This document shows positions 1 through 8,901 of a stretch of 64,000 nucleotides of DNA, one piece after another; within the stretch, counting starts at the first letter, position 1, and each line of letters starts with the position of its first letter. The stretch spans positions 110,688-174,687 of the forward strand of contig NZ_NRSM01000004.1 of assembly GCF_016584105.1 (NCBI RefSeq), written 5' to 3'. A program made the translations under genes and the position numbers. The notes under the pieces were generated by a model that saw only the letters and a list, made by a program, of their open reading frames with translations, did not search any database and was not told the origin of the DNA. The stretch comes from Ectothiorhodospira shaposhnikovii (GTDB lineage Bacteria; Pseudomonadota; Gammaproteobacteria; Ectothiorhodospirales; Ectothiorhodospiraceae).

Positions 1-243
1 AGCTCCGCCACCACGTCCTCCAGGCGTTCGTCGGTTCATCCCCGCACCTGCGGGGAACGCGGCTGCTGGAACTCCCGGAACAGGTCCGGGGACGGTTCAT
101 CCCCGCACCTGCGGGGAACGCGGCAGACCGTGCAGCCTGGCGACGTGCGCCGGCGGTTCATCCCCGCACCTGCGGGGAACGCGGGAATCAAGAAATTTTT
201 GTAGGGGTCAGGAGCGGTTCATCCCCGCACCTGCGGGGAACGC
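1..243 (-). CRISPR. Type I-E CRISPR array, leader-proximal end
   Basis: Four identical 29-nt repeats lie at 32-60, 93-121, 154-182 and 215-243. They are separated by three 32-nt spacers (61-92, 122-153, 183-214), and 31 nt of a further spacer occupy 1-31, so the array continues to the left of the window. Read on the minus strand the repeat begins GCGTTCCCCGC and ends GGGGATGAACCG, with an internal palindrome, matching the E. coli-type I-E consensus. The cas genes lie to the right on the same strand and the AT-rich leader sits between them and the array, so transcription runs right to left and the spacer at 183-214 is the most recent. The lack of any repeat variation in the visible part is expected at the leader end. 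No spacer matches other sequence that I noticed in this window. Confidence 0.98.
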
Positions 244-405
244 ACTTCCTCTAACCCCATGAAAAAATTAAATTTTTAAATCACAAAAAACTCTACCAAC
301 AGTTATTCCTTTCATTACACTTTCCAAGTTTTTAAAGAGCATTAAAAATCAAGTAGTTATACATAACAAACAGAGGCAGTCAGGATTTGTACCAACACAT
401 GCGCA
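244..405 (-). promoter_or_regulatory. CRISPR leader
   Basis: This stretch between the first repeat and the cas2e stop is strikingly AT-rich compared with the surrounding GC-rich genes, with several A and T tracts (for example around 264-290 and 331-349). By position it is the leader that holds the promoter for pre-crRNA and the signals directing Cas1-Cas2 to the first repeat. I cannot pick a specific promoter with confidence. The array-distal part contains an IHF-like site, listed separately. Confidence 0.85.
347..359. promoter_or_regulatory. Candidate IHF-binding site in the CRISPR leader
   Basis: The sequence AATCAAGTAGTTA matches the IHF consensus WATCAANNNNTTR at every specified position. 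IHF bends the leader to let Cas1-Cas2 recognise the first repeat in E. coli type I-E systems. There the main site lies within about 35 bp of the repeat, whereas this one is 103-116 bp away. The match is seen; the role is inferred. Confidence 0.5.
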
Positions 406-1600
<1,195 letters not shown>

Positions 1601-1603
1601 GGT

Positions 1604-2203
1604 CTACAACCTCGCCAGGGTCAATAACCCACAGCCGAATGCCTTGGCCGGGCCAATACCATGTGACTGCAGGTTCCAGAACAGTTCGGGTGATTCAACT
1701 CGCAATACACCCTCAAAGGTAGTCTGCACAATCTTCCCGGCCTTGCCCCCTTTACGGAAGTGAAGCACCTTGCGACCCACGACCATCGCTTCCTGAAGCG
1801 AAGCCACACCTTCCAGCTTCTTTTGCAACCAGAGGGATTGTTGCTGCTCGTCAATCAGAGGGACACGGCAGCTTTTAACCCGCCCTTTTCCATTCATGCG
1901 GCCGGCCTCATCCTGAATCGTCTTGACCGGATTGGCCACCAGACGAAACCGCAGGGGCTGTCCTTCGGCCGCCTGCGGCTGAAACGGTCGAGTTGCAATG
2001 ACGGTGGAACGTCCTCCCGAGGCAACAGGTTCCAGTGAGGACTGCATCAACACTTCGGCTTCACCACGCACTTGGCGTTCAAGACGGAAAAGAAATGGGC
2101 GAGAGGCATCCGGCTGATCAGGAAAAAGTCCCCACAAGCTGCGATGCCATTGATAGGGCTGCGTTGTATCCTGAAGAAGGACTTTACTTAGATACATCAT
2201 CAT
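1604..2203 (-). CDS. cas6e: CRISPR RNA endonuclease Cas6e (Cse3)
   Basis: Cas6e cleaves pre-crRNA within the repeat and stays bound to the 3' hairpin as a Cascade subunit. The recognisable N-terminus MYLSKVLL is preceded by two further ATG codons (2203, 2200, 2197). An AAGGAG element lies 4, 7 and 10 nt upstream of the three, so any could initiate; the longest is listed. His18, counted from MYLS, in PYQWHRSLWGLF is in the position of the catalytic histidine. The C-terminal glycine-rich segment GPAKAFGCGLL matches the family's RNA-binding loop. It overlaps the end of cas5e and is followed by cas1e. Confidence 0.95.
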   Translation of the reverse strand: MMMYLSKVLLQDTTQPYQWHRSLWGLFPDQPDASRPFLFRLERQVRGEAEVLMQSSLEPVASGGRSTVIATRPFQPQAAEGQPLRFRLVANPVKTIQDEAGRMNGKGRVKSCRVPLIDEQQQSLWLQKKLEGVASLQEAMVVGRKVLHFRKGGKAGKIVQTTFEGVLRVESPELFWNLQSHGIGPAKAFGCGLLTLARL

Positions 2204-2843
2204 GTCGCTCCTTGCTGACGATAACCGCAAGTTGCCTGGCACCAAACTGCCGATGCCCCGGCAAGGGGACATCCCTAACCATGCGTCGACTATCCCCTAG
2301 GTCTGTATTGCAGCTATACACAAGGCCGTAACCTGGTGATATCTCCGCCAAGGCGGACAGCACACAGTCCGCCTGACACCATCGCTCAAATAATGGGCGG
2401 GCCAACGGGCAGGAGCGCCGACCGAGAAAAGGGGTGTAAAACGGTTTTTTTACTGCCTCCGCTATGGTTTCCAGACCGAAGACCGCCGCATCCCGTTGCG
2501 CCAATACCAAGGTGAACCCAGCATCACAAAGATACTCCCGGCGTGACACCACGGGATGAGGATTAACACCACCACCTACCTTTCTGGCGTCCAGCACGGT
2601 GTGAAAGTCGGTAATGGTCACCGGATCTCTGCGAAGTCTTTGATCTGCCCGGATAGTCACTTCCAGACTGTCACCAAGATCAATCAACCTGTTCCGCTCA
2701 TGGCGATGTATGCCCAGACATGCACCCAATAGACCGATAATCGCACTCAAGGTGGGAAACGGCTGTGTTGGGCGATAGTCTTCAAAGGTATGGGTGCCCC
2801 ATGCCTGCATGGGACCTTCCAGCTTGAGAATCAGATAGTCCAT
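2184..2843 (-). CDS. cas5e: Cascade subunit Cas5e (CasD)
   Basis: This RAMP-fold Cascade subunit caps the 5' handle of the crRNA. The 219-residue protein starts MDYLILKLEGPMQAWG, the typical Cas5e N-terminus, followed by RPTQPFPTLSAIIGLLGACLG and a thumb-region GGGVNPHPVVSRREYL. KPFYTPFLGRRSCPL and the glycine-rich C-terminal part also fit the family. The start at 2843 lies two bases after the cas7e stop; an upstream extension is possible but not conserved-looking. It overlaps the cas6e start. Confidence 0.95.
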   Translation of the reverse strand: MDYLILKLEGPMQAWGTHTFEDYRPTQPFPTLSAIIGLLGACLGIHRHERNRLIDLGDSLEVTIRADQRLRRDPVTITDFHTVLDARKVGGGVNPHPVVSRREYLCDAGFTLVLAQRDAAVFGLETIAEAVKKPFYTPFLGRRSCPLARPLFERWCQADCVLSALAEISPGYGLVYSCNTDLGDSRRMVRDVPLPGHRQFGARQLAVIVSKERHDDVSK

Positions 2844-2845
2844 GT

Positions 2846-3955
2846 TCAGACTCCGACATGTGCCACCCAATCCTTGAGTGCTTTCAAGGTCGGATGTTGG
2901 TGACATACCGATTTATCGGACAGCTTCATCGTGGTGCTAAAGACGCCGGTCTCGTCTTCCAGGCCGTAGCCTTCCCGGAGACGCTGAGAATATTCCATCA
3001 ACTTTTCTGTGGAAGGCTCAAGGAAACCCTTGCTGCCATTGGAGCGAACCGGCGTTTCAAACGCATTGGCGAGGGAAATGGGCAAGTCGCTGAAACTGAC
3101 CATGACCACATCGGCCAAGTTATGAGCTGCAAATGCCTGCTGCTTTGCAGACGGCACCACGGTTGCCATTAAATGAATCAGGTGCGAGGCAATTTCAAGT
3201 ACTTCCTGGCGATCCGCGCCACCCAGATTCCGTTGCAACTGTCCCAGATTCAGACTGGCATAGCGATAAAATACTCCGGCACTGAATTCCTGGGTATTCA
3301 GGTGGCCCGCTCCGGTTTCCTCATCTGCATCCACCAGATCATCTACTGCGGTAAACCAGTCAATGTCGGCGTCCACGGCATGGGTGGTCAGTGCATGGGC
3401 CACCGACATGGCGCCGTCCACGGAGGTCATGACACCGGAAGTTGCCATGCGCCCGGATAAGGCCACATCCAGGCCGTGGCGTAGAGCCTCATCAAAGCGT
3501 TTGCCCTGTTTTTTCATTTCTTTTCGCAGTTTTTGCTCATCTTCGTCGGCGTCTCGTGCTGCCTTGATCTGTTCGCAATAACTGGCAATTTCTTCCGCCA
3601 CCCACGGTGCGACTGCCCGGTGCTTGAAATCATCATCGGCCGCCACCTTGCCTTCATCAAAACCCAACCATTCAATGGCTGTGTCGATCAGGTCCGGTGG
3701 ATAACGCTCTTCCAAGGCAGCATGCATGCGCTTGCGAAGACGGTCCAAGTGGCGAGTACGCGTGGAAGGTTGCCCCAAATGTTCACGGTAATACTCACTG
3801 GTCCGCATGGCCCGCTTGAGGCTCTGGCTGGAGATACGCACCCGGCGTACCCCCCCAAACACCGCGGACTTCTGCATATTCATGTCATCCCGGTTGAGAC
3901 AGGACGGGCTGTGAGAAATCAGGACATGGATATTGAGGAAGTTTTTTTCAGTCAT
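2846..3955 (-). CDS. cas7e: Cascade backbone subunit Cas7e (CasC)
   Basis: Six copies of this subunit form the crRNA-binding backbone of type I-E Cascade. The 369-residue protein has the hallmark N-terminus NFLNIHVLISHSPSCLNRDD and GGVRRVRISSQSLKRAMR, and later PSAKQQAFAAHN, as in E. coli Cse4/CasC. The ATG at 3955 was preferred over one 18 nt upstream because AAGGA lies 7 nt before it and because it starts just after the cse2 stop. It sits between cse2 and cas5e in the canonical operon order. Confidence 0.96.
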   Translation of the reverse strand: MTEKNFLNIHVLISHSPSCLNRDDMNMQKSAVFGGVRRVRISSQSLKRAMRTSEYYREHLGQPSTRTRHLDRLRKRMHAALEERYPPDLIDTAIEWLGFDEGKVAADDDFKHRAVAPWVAEEIASYCEQIKAARDADEDEQKLRKEMKKQGKRFDEALRHGLDVALSGRMATSGVMTSVDGAMSVAHALTTHAVDADIDWFTAVDDLVDADEETGAGHLNTQEFSAGVFYRYASLNLGQLQRNLGGADRQEVLEIASHLIHLMATVVPSAKQQAFAAHNLADVVMVSFSDLPISLANAFETPVRSNGSKGFLEPSTEKLMEYSQRLREGYGLEDETGVFSTTMKLSDKSVCHQHPTLKALKDWVAHVGV

Positions 3956-3959
3956 GGCA

Positions 3960-4460
3960 TCATCCTTGGTCATCGGACAGATCAGCGGTTTGGGAAGTAT
4001 TGGAGGACAGGTCGATTTCGGTTACCAGAAAGTCCCGCAGAAGATCCTGCTTGGCGGACCGTCCCCAGAAATGAAGGCTACGGCCCAGTTTATTGGCATC
4101 CATCCCCGGTGAGTCGGCTTGCTGGAAGAGTCTGCGCAATTGCTCCAAATCGCGGGGAGAATGGCTGCGCAAAACCTGAAACATGCGTACTTCGTTGACG
4201 CGCCCCTTACGCAATGCCCGCCCAGGGGCAAGGCCCGGGATATGGCGTCCCAAATATGGGAGCAAAAAGGCAAAGCGTTGGAGTGCGAGGCTGGGTTTTC
4301 GATTGCCCAGCCAGCGGTAATAGGCGGGTAGGTCGGCCACGGCATCCAGGTTTTTCACCCGGCGCAGGTCAGCCTGGCCACCAGTGCCGAGCCGCTGGTA
4401 GGCATCAACTAGTGGTATGAAAAAATCCGTTTTCTCCGCTTGATTGTTCTGTGCTGTCAT
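3960..4460 (-). CDS. casB: Cascade small subunit Cse2 (CasB/Cas11)
   Basis: This helical small subunit forms a dimer along the Cascade belly and stabilises the R-loop. The 166-residue protein has the expected size and shows the family-like ALQRFAFLLPYLG segment and the GRSLHFWGRSAKQDLLRDF segment near the C-terminus. Its ATG overlaps the cse1 TGA in an ATGA arrangement, indicating translational coupling, and it is followed four bases later by cas7e. Sequence conservation in this family is low, so position in the operon carries much of the weight. Confidence 0.93.
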   Translation of the reverse strand: MTAQNNQAEKTDFFIPLVDAYQRLGTGGQADLRRVKNLDAVADLPAYYRWLGNRKPSLALQRFAFLLPYLGRHIPGLAPGRALRKGRVNEVRMFQVLRSHSPRDLEQLRRLFQQADSPGMDANKLGRSLHFWGRSAKQDLLRDFLVTEIDLSSNTSQTADLSDDQG

Positions 4461-5953
4461 GCCACTTTCTCCTTCGATTCAGACTCTCGTAGTGCCACAT
4501 CCAGTGCGCGCCTGAACTTTGCATAGGCGGTCATGCCCTCGACCGAGTGCCGATAGGGCGCTGTCAATTCATCGAACAGCCGCCGAGCGATCTGGTGTAG
4601 AGCGTGAATGAATTCATCCACAGCCACTCTGGCTTCACGTCGATCCATCTGGCGCAACAGTTCATGAAGTCTGTGTCCCGTCGCCTGATAAAAGTGTTGT
4701 TCAGCCAGCGGGTAGACAGCAGCGCCGCATTCCTTGGCAAATCCATAGGTTTTACGGCGAAGCTCATCCTTCACCCGCAGGGCTTCATCAATGGCGCGTT
4801 GAACCTGCCTTTCGCTGATACGCCAGTCCATGGGGAGGCTGTAGAGTTCGTGTCGACGCTCAAGCACCGCCGCCTGATTGACCCGGTAACCGGCAACAAT
4901 CATGGCAAAACGCCTTTCACGTGCGCTCAGAGCACGTTCAAACACGTCGAGGAACTGGGTAACCACCTGCGCAGGCTGACGCCCCCCGCCTGCATGCTGC
5001 TCTCGTTGAAGCAGATAATGATTCATCCAGGTCCAGGCCGGCGCCATGGTGGTGAACGACAGATAGCGGTCACGGGCGCGTTCACCCTTTTTCAGATCCC
5101 ATAGCCTGGGACTATGCGGGTGATGCCAAAGCCCCTCCACGGTGTAATTGAATTTTTCTTTATTAAAGGCGGTGTAAACCCGGCTGGTCGGCAGGCCACA
5201 GGCATCACAAGACTGTCCCTCTTCTGATTCCGCAAGTTCCAGACGGGCGGGTTGCCACAGCAGCCCCCTTTCCAGACCGATGTCGGCGGCAGGTATCATT
5301 TTACCGGCCACCAGCGGCTCCACCCAGTTGGGTATGAACTGCGTTGCATCCCGGTAAATTCGATCACGCTCCTCGGCGGAGAGGACGTTCAGCCAGACGG
5401 TTTCCCGCAGATCAGCGCCAGCCACCAGCGTGGTAACCGGTGCCCCGCCCCGCAATCCACCCTTGAATCCCCCACCAAAACTCGGGCAGTTGGAAGCTTG
5501 ATTGAACAAGGCAATCGCAGCACAACCAGGACAGACGGCATGAATCTCCCCGGCATCATTAAAAAAGGCGTGATTGTTGCCCTCGGGCAATCCCACAAAC
5601 AGTTTCTGGATAGGAGTCGGATCCTTGGCTGACACCCCGCGGCTCTGCATAAAGGGGGTCGCAGGATGGTCCAGGCGGAACCAATCCAGGTAAGAAGCGG
5701 CGGCTGAATCAAAACACTCCGAGGTGATGGGTGAGGCGACGCGCTCACGTAAGACTTTTCGATTCTCGGGGAGAAGAATGGTCTGCACCAGGCAGATCAG
5801 CAACTGTATGGCTGCCACTTCCATGTCATCCCGAGACAGGCTCACCGACCATGGGTGATCCTCGGTCAACAACTGGCGTAACCCAATACGCTGGACGGTC
5901 ACCCCATCCCGACTACGGACAGGAATCCAGTCGGACTCCAGCAGGCACTCCAT
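4457..5953 (-). CDS. casA: Cascade large subunit Cse1 (CasA/Cas8e)
   Basis: The large subunit recognises the PAM and recruits Cas3. The 498-residue protein begins MECLLESDWIPVRSRDG, typical of Cse1, and contains a zinc-binding set of cysteines (CPGC near residue 145 and CDAC near residue 250). The C-terminal four-helix bundle appears as a run of helical, charged sequence. The start at 5953 has a near-perfect AAAGGAGG ribosome-binding site about 6 nt upstream, so the longer open frame to 6034 is not used. It is the first Cascade gene; the 212-bp gap before it contains a candidate promoter. Confidence 0.96.
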   Translation of the reverse strand: MECLLESDWIPVRSRDGVTVQRIGLRQLLTEDHPWSVSLSRDDMEVAAIQLLICLVQTILLPENRKVLRERVASPITSECFDSAAASYLDWFRLDHPATPFMQSRGVSAKDPTPIQKLFVGLPEGNNHAFFNDAGEIHAVCPGCAAIALFNQASNCPSFGGGFKGGLRGGAPVTTLVAGADLRETVWLNVLSAEERDRIYRDATQFIPNWVEPLVAGKMIPAADIGLERGLLWQPARLELAESEEGQSCDACGLPTSRVYTAFNKEKFNYTVEGLWHHPHSPRLWDLKKGERARDRYLSFTTMAPAWTWMNHYLLQREQHAGGGRQPAQVVTQFLDVFERALSARERRFAMIVAGYRVNQAAVLERRHELYSLPMDWRISERQVQRAIDEALRVKDELRRKTYGFAKECGAAVYPLAEQHFYQATGHRLHELLRQMDRREARVAVDEFIHALHQIARRLFDELTAPYRHSVEGMTAYAKFRRALDVALRESESKEKVA

Positions 5954-6008
5954 GGCAAACCTCCTTTGAAGTCGATGGTGAAGCCCTTCGCAGGAAGGGC
6001 ACACCTTG

Positions 6009-6036
6009 ACTCTAGCACTTAAAAATAAAAACACAA
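6009..6036 (-). promoter_or_regulatory. Candidate sigma-70 promoter for the Cascade-cas1-cas2 operon
   Basis: On the minus strand TTGTGT and TAGAGT are separated by 16 bp in the AT-rich gap between cas3 and cse1, about 55 bp before the cse1 start. Both hexamers deviate from consensus. The 212-bp gap and its base composition suggest that Cascade has its own promoter apart from cas3. Confidence 0.35.
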
Positions 6037-6158
6037 GGTATTATCTTGAAGAAAAAATCCCCACCTTTGAGACAATGGTGACGGCCTGATTCAGGCCCGC
6101 CCCTTCTTGGGGATGCACCGGTATTCTCTTGTATCCGGTTTGGAGTATTTTCCCTGTT

Positions 6159-6204
6159 CCCCAGATCACTGGGGCTGTGACGGGAGGGAGGAATCGCCCT
6201 CCCG
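6159..6204. repeat. Two adjacent inverted repeats at the cas3 stop codon
   Basis: CCCCAG and CTGGGG (6159-6164, 6169-6174) form a 6-bp stem whose 4-nt loop holds part of the cas3 stop codon. CGGGAGGG and CCCTCCCG (6181-6188, 6197-6204) form an 8-bp stem inside the last cas3 codons. Neither is followed by a T-run on either strand, so a classic intrinsic terminator is not supported. They could attenuate read-through from cas3 into Cascade. Confidence 0.4.
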
Positions 6205-8742
6205 CCATTCCAGCCCGATCTCCCTGGAATACCTCATCGCACCGACAGACCAACTGCCATCAGCCTGTGGTTTCAAGATTAATCGGTAACGCCCCTGCTC
6301 ATCCTGATCATCCAACGCCGCCTTCCAGCCTTTGGGCGCATTGACAGCGTTGAGATCCTCGGCTTCGCGGCGATCAAAATCATCAAGGGCAGATTCCTGA
6401 CGACCATCCAGGTAGGCAACCCCCTGAGGCATGCTTTGCAGCAGCAGCACCTTAAGGCCATTGTCCCCATCACGCGTCATGGCCGCCGCGTTGGCATCGG
6501 TATCTTGCAAGGGCATCATGTCGGCTTCGGCAAGCTGGCGAGCACCGAAAAATTTGCCCAATGCTGAATTCTGGAAAGTCTCCCAGTTCTGGACAACAGC
6601 TTCCGGCTCATCCAGCCAAGCTTCTTCCGAGTACACGGACTCGATCCAAGGGCGGTAAACATCAGGGAACGTAATCCTGTCCGTTTCCTGTAACCGGCGG
6701 TGAGTTCGCCACAACACCCGACGATACCGGTAGATGACTTCGTGCAGACCATATTGCTCATCCGGCGGCAACAGCACCGTGCAGCGGGGGTCTTCAAATC
6801 CGGCCGGCCGATCAGTGCGTGGGTGACGATGCAACCGCCCCATACGCTGGAACAGCAAATCCACGGGGCAGAGCTGAGTGATCAACCAGTCAAAGTCCAG
6901 GTCCAGGCTCTGCTCCACCACTTGGGTTGCAACCAGAATGCGGCCGGCGGCCATCCTGTCACGACCATAATATTCCATTACCCGCTGCTCGATGACCTGC
7001 CGATCTGCAAACAGATACCGGGCATGGAAAAGATCCACCGGCACATTGAGTGACCTTTCACGCAAACGTCGCCAAAGACCCTGCGCTTCACTCACCAGAT
7101 TGCAGATCACCGCCACGCATGCTCCTTCATTGGCAGCCTGAATGACCTGATCGATATCCTGATCCGAAAGGCGAAGGTCAACCCGTTCCCGACATTCCAG
7201 GAAAACGGTCCTGGATTCCGGCAAATGTGCAGGTTCCCCTTTCAGATCCCAGTACCTGACGGGCGTGCCGCGCCCTGCCCAGGAAATCAATGGATAGGCA
7301 CTGGATTGTTGTTCCGGTACATCGCCCCCCCATGCGTCCAACAGCAGATCCCGCTGGTAGGCCGGCAAAGTGGCAGACATGAGTATGGCGCTACCCCCGG
7401 CAGTGGCCTGAGCATGAAGGACACGGGTCAGCAAGCCATACATATAGGCATCATAGGCATGCACCTCATCCACAATCAGTACGGCACGACGCACACCGAA
7501 GGCACGGACGAAGTGATGACGGACCGCCAGCACGGAAATCAATACCTGGTCGATGGTGCAAACGCCAATCTGCCCGAGAAAGACCCGCTTGCGGCTCTGG
7601 GCAAGCCAATCGGCACACTGTACGGCAGCATCTTCCTCGCCCTGAGCAGTCGGGCGCCGACCGGCTTCCTTGAGAGCCATATATCCTTCATGGCGTGAAG
7701 CACGCCCATGAGCCAGTACCACGTTTTTCTGGCCGGGAAAGAGGTTTGGCGCCACCTTTTCCATCCGGTTTAGCATGGCATTGGCCGTGGCCTGAGTCGG
7801 CAAGGCGAAGATGATCGCCTCCGCCACCCCGGTAGCCAGAAGATGGGCGGCATAGGCTAGGCCAAACTCCGTCTTGCCGCAGCCTGTCGGTCCCTCCACC
7901 AGCAACAGCCCCGCCTCCCGGGGCAGATCATCGACCAAACACTGGATCTGGCGGGGTGGGTAATCTGGAAAAATTTTTGACATCCCCCCTTGGGATGGCC
8001 CTTTTCCCAGAATGCCCGTGCTTTCAAGTGCGAACAGAGCTCGTTTTTTTGCCTCGGTTTCCCAATATACCTGGAGAGGGTGAACTGTATCCCGATACTC
8101 AAACCAGTCGGCATTGGAACCGACCCAGTCAGCAACTGAACAAAATCCGGCCAAAATCTGGGGACAGACTGGCGGGTCATCCAAGAGGGAAAGCCCGGCA
8201 GGTTCCAGAAACAGCCGGGCCAGAGATTGCAGCCAGGCTCTCCTGGCCTCCTTGTCAAAGCGGCAAACCTCTTCGTCGGCATCCGGGTCAGCAGGTATCT
8301 TCGGACTGGAAAGATCGCCGTGATGCCCGGCCACGGCCTGCATCCAGGGCTGCCAGCAATCGTAACGATCATCACTGTGCAGGGGCACGGCATGCTCAAG
8401 CCAGCCACAACCTGAGGGACCATGGGCGTAAGGCTCCGGCTCCACGCTGTCGAGATCAAATTCCGGGCGCAGATGCAGCAATGCGGGAATGGATTTGAGC
8501 TGGAACCGGATATCGAACTTGCCCAGATCGTGCAGGGCAACAAAAAACAGCACCCAAGCGTGAATCTCTACCGGATCTGCATCGCCATGCACCAGCATGA
8601 GCCGCTGAATGACAGGACTTGACTGCCACCATGCATCAGCAACTGCGGTAACGTCCAGGCAATGATAGGGAAGAAGATGGCAGAAATCCTGTGCGTCTGC
8701 TTCCGGACGGGCCTTGCCCCAATATTTGTAAATGGCTTCCAT
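6166..8742 (-). CDS. cas3: CRISPR-associated nuclease/helicase Cas3
   Basis: Cas3 is recruited by Cascade and unwinds and degrades target DNA. The 858-residue protein carries an N-terminal HD nuclease with H71-D72 (ALHDLGKFD) and a later HH pair at 140-141 (AGHHGD). An SF2 helicase follows, with Walker A EGPTGCGKT (283-291), DEVH (425-428), SAT (456-458) and the arginine-rich motif QRMGRLHRHPR. The HD-then-helicase order and length fit type I-E. It is the first gene of the cas block and is transcribed toward the array. The 159 bp upstream contain no recognisable promoter that I can defend. Confidence 0.97.
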   Translation of the reverse strand: MEAIYKYWGKARPEADAQDFCHLLPYHCLDVTAVADAWWQSSPVIQRLMLVHGDADPVEIHAWVLFFVALHDLGKFDIRFQLKSIPALLHLRPEFDLDSVEPEPYAHGPSGCGWLEHAVPLHSDDRYDCWQPWMQAVAGHHGDLSSPKIPADPDADEEVCRFDKEARRAWLQSLARLFLEPAGLSLLDDPPVCPQILAGFCSVADWVGSNADWFEYRDTVHPLQVYWETEAKKRALFALESTGILGKGPSQGGMSKIFPDYPPRQIQCLVDDLPREAGLLLVEGPTGCGKTEFGLAYAAHLLATGVAEAIIFALPTQATANAMLNRMEKVAPNLFPGQKNVVLAHGRASRHEGYMALKEAGRRPTAQGEEDAAVQCADWLAQSRKRVFLGQIGVCTIDQVLISVLAVRHHFVRAFGVRRAVLIVDEVHAYDAYMYGLLTRVLHAQATAGGSAILMSATLPAYQRDLLLDAWGGDVPEQQSSAYPLISWAGRGTPVRYWDLKGEPAHLPESRTVFLECRERVDLRLSDQDIDQVIQAANEGACVAVICNLVSEAQGLWRRLRERSLNVPVDLFHARYLFADRQVIEQRVMEYYGRDRMAAGRILVATQVVEQSLDLDFDWLITQLCPVDLLFQRMGRLHRHPRTDRPAGFEDPRCTVLLPPDEQYGLHEVIYRYRRVLWRTHRRLQETDRITFPDVYRPWIESVYSEEAWLDEPEAVVQNWETFQNSALGKFFGARQLAEADMMPLQDTDANAAAMTRDGDNGLKVLLLQSMPQGVAYLDGRQESALDDFDRREAEDLNAVNAPKGWKAALDDQDEQGRYRLILKPQADGSWSVGAMRYSREIGLEWREGDSSLPSQPQ

Positions 8743-8901
8743 CGCTCTTTTGCGTTCCCTGAAAATCCAAGCTCACGACAATACACCCGCATTACCATGC
8801 AAGACACACCCATCCCTCTGACCGGAACCCGTTGCCCCGCGAAGCATGTGCCAAAAAACAGCACCTGCAACATTCGGCTATCGACGTGAAAACGCCATCC
8901 C

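Noticed and set aside
6041..6253. 70-codon minus-strand open frame in the cas3-cse1 gap
   Set aside because: It overlaps the cas3 end in another frame, has no ribosome-binding site I can see and no similarity to Cas proteins.
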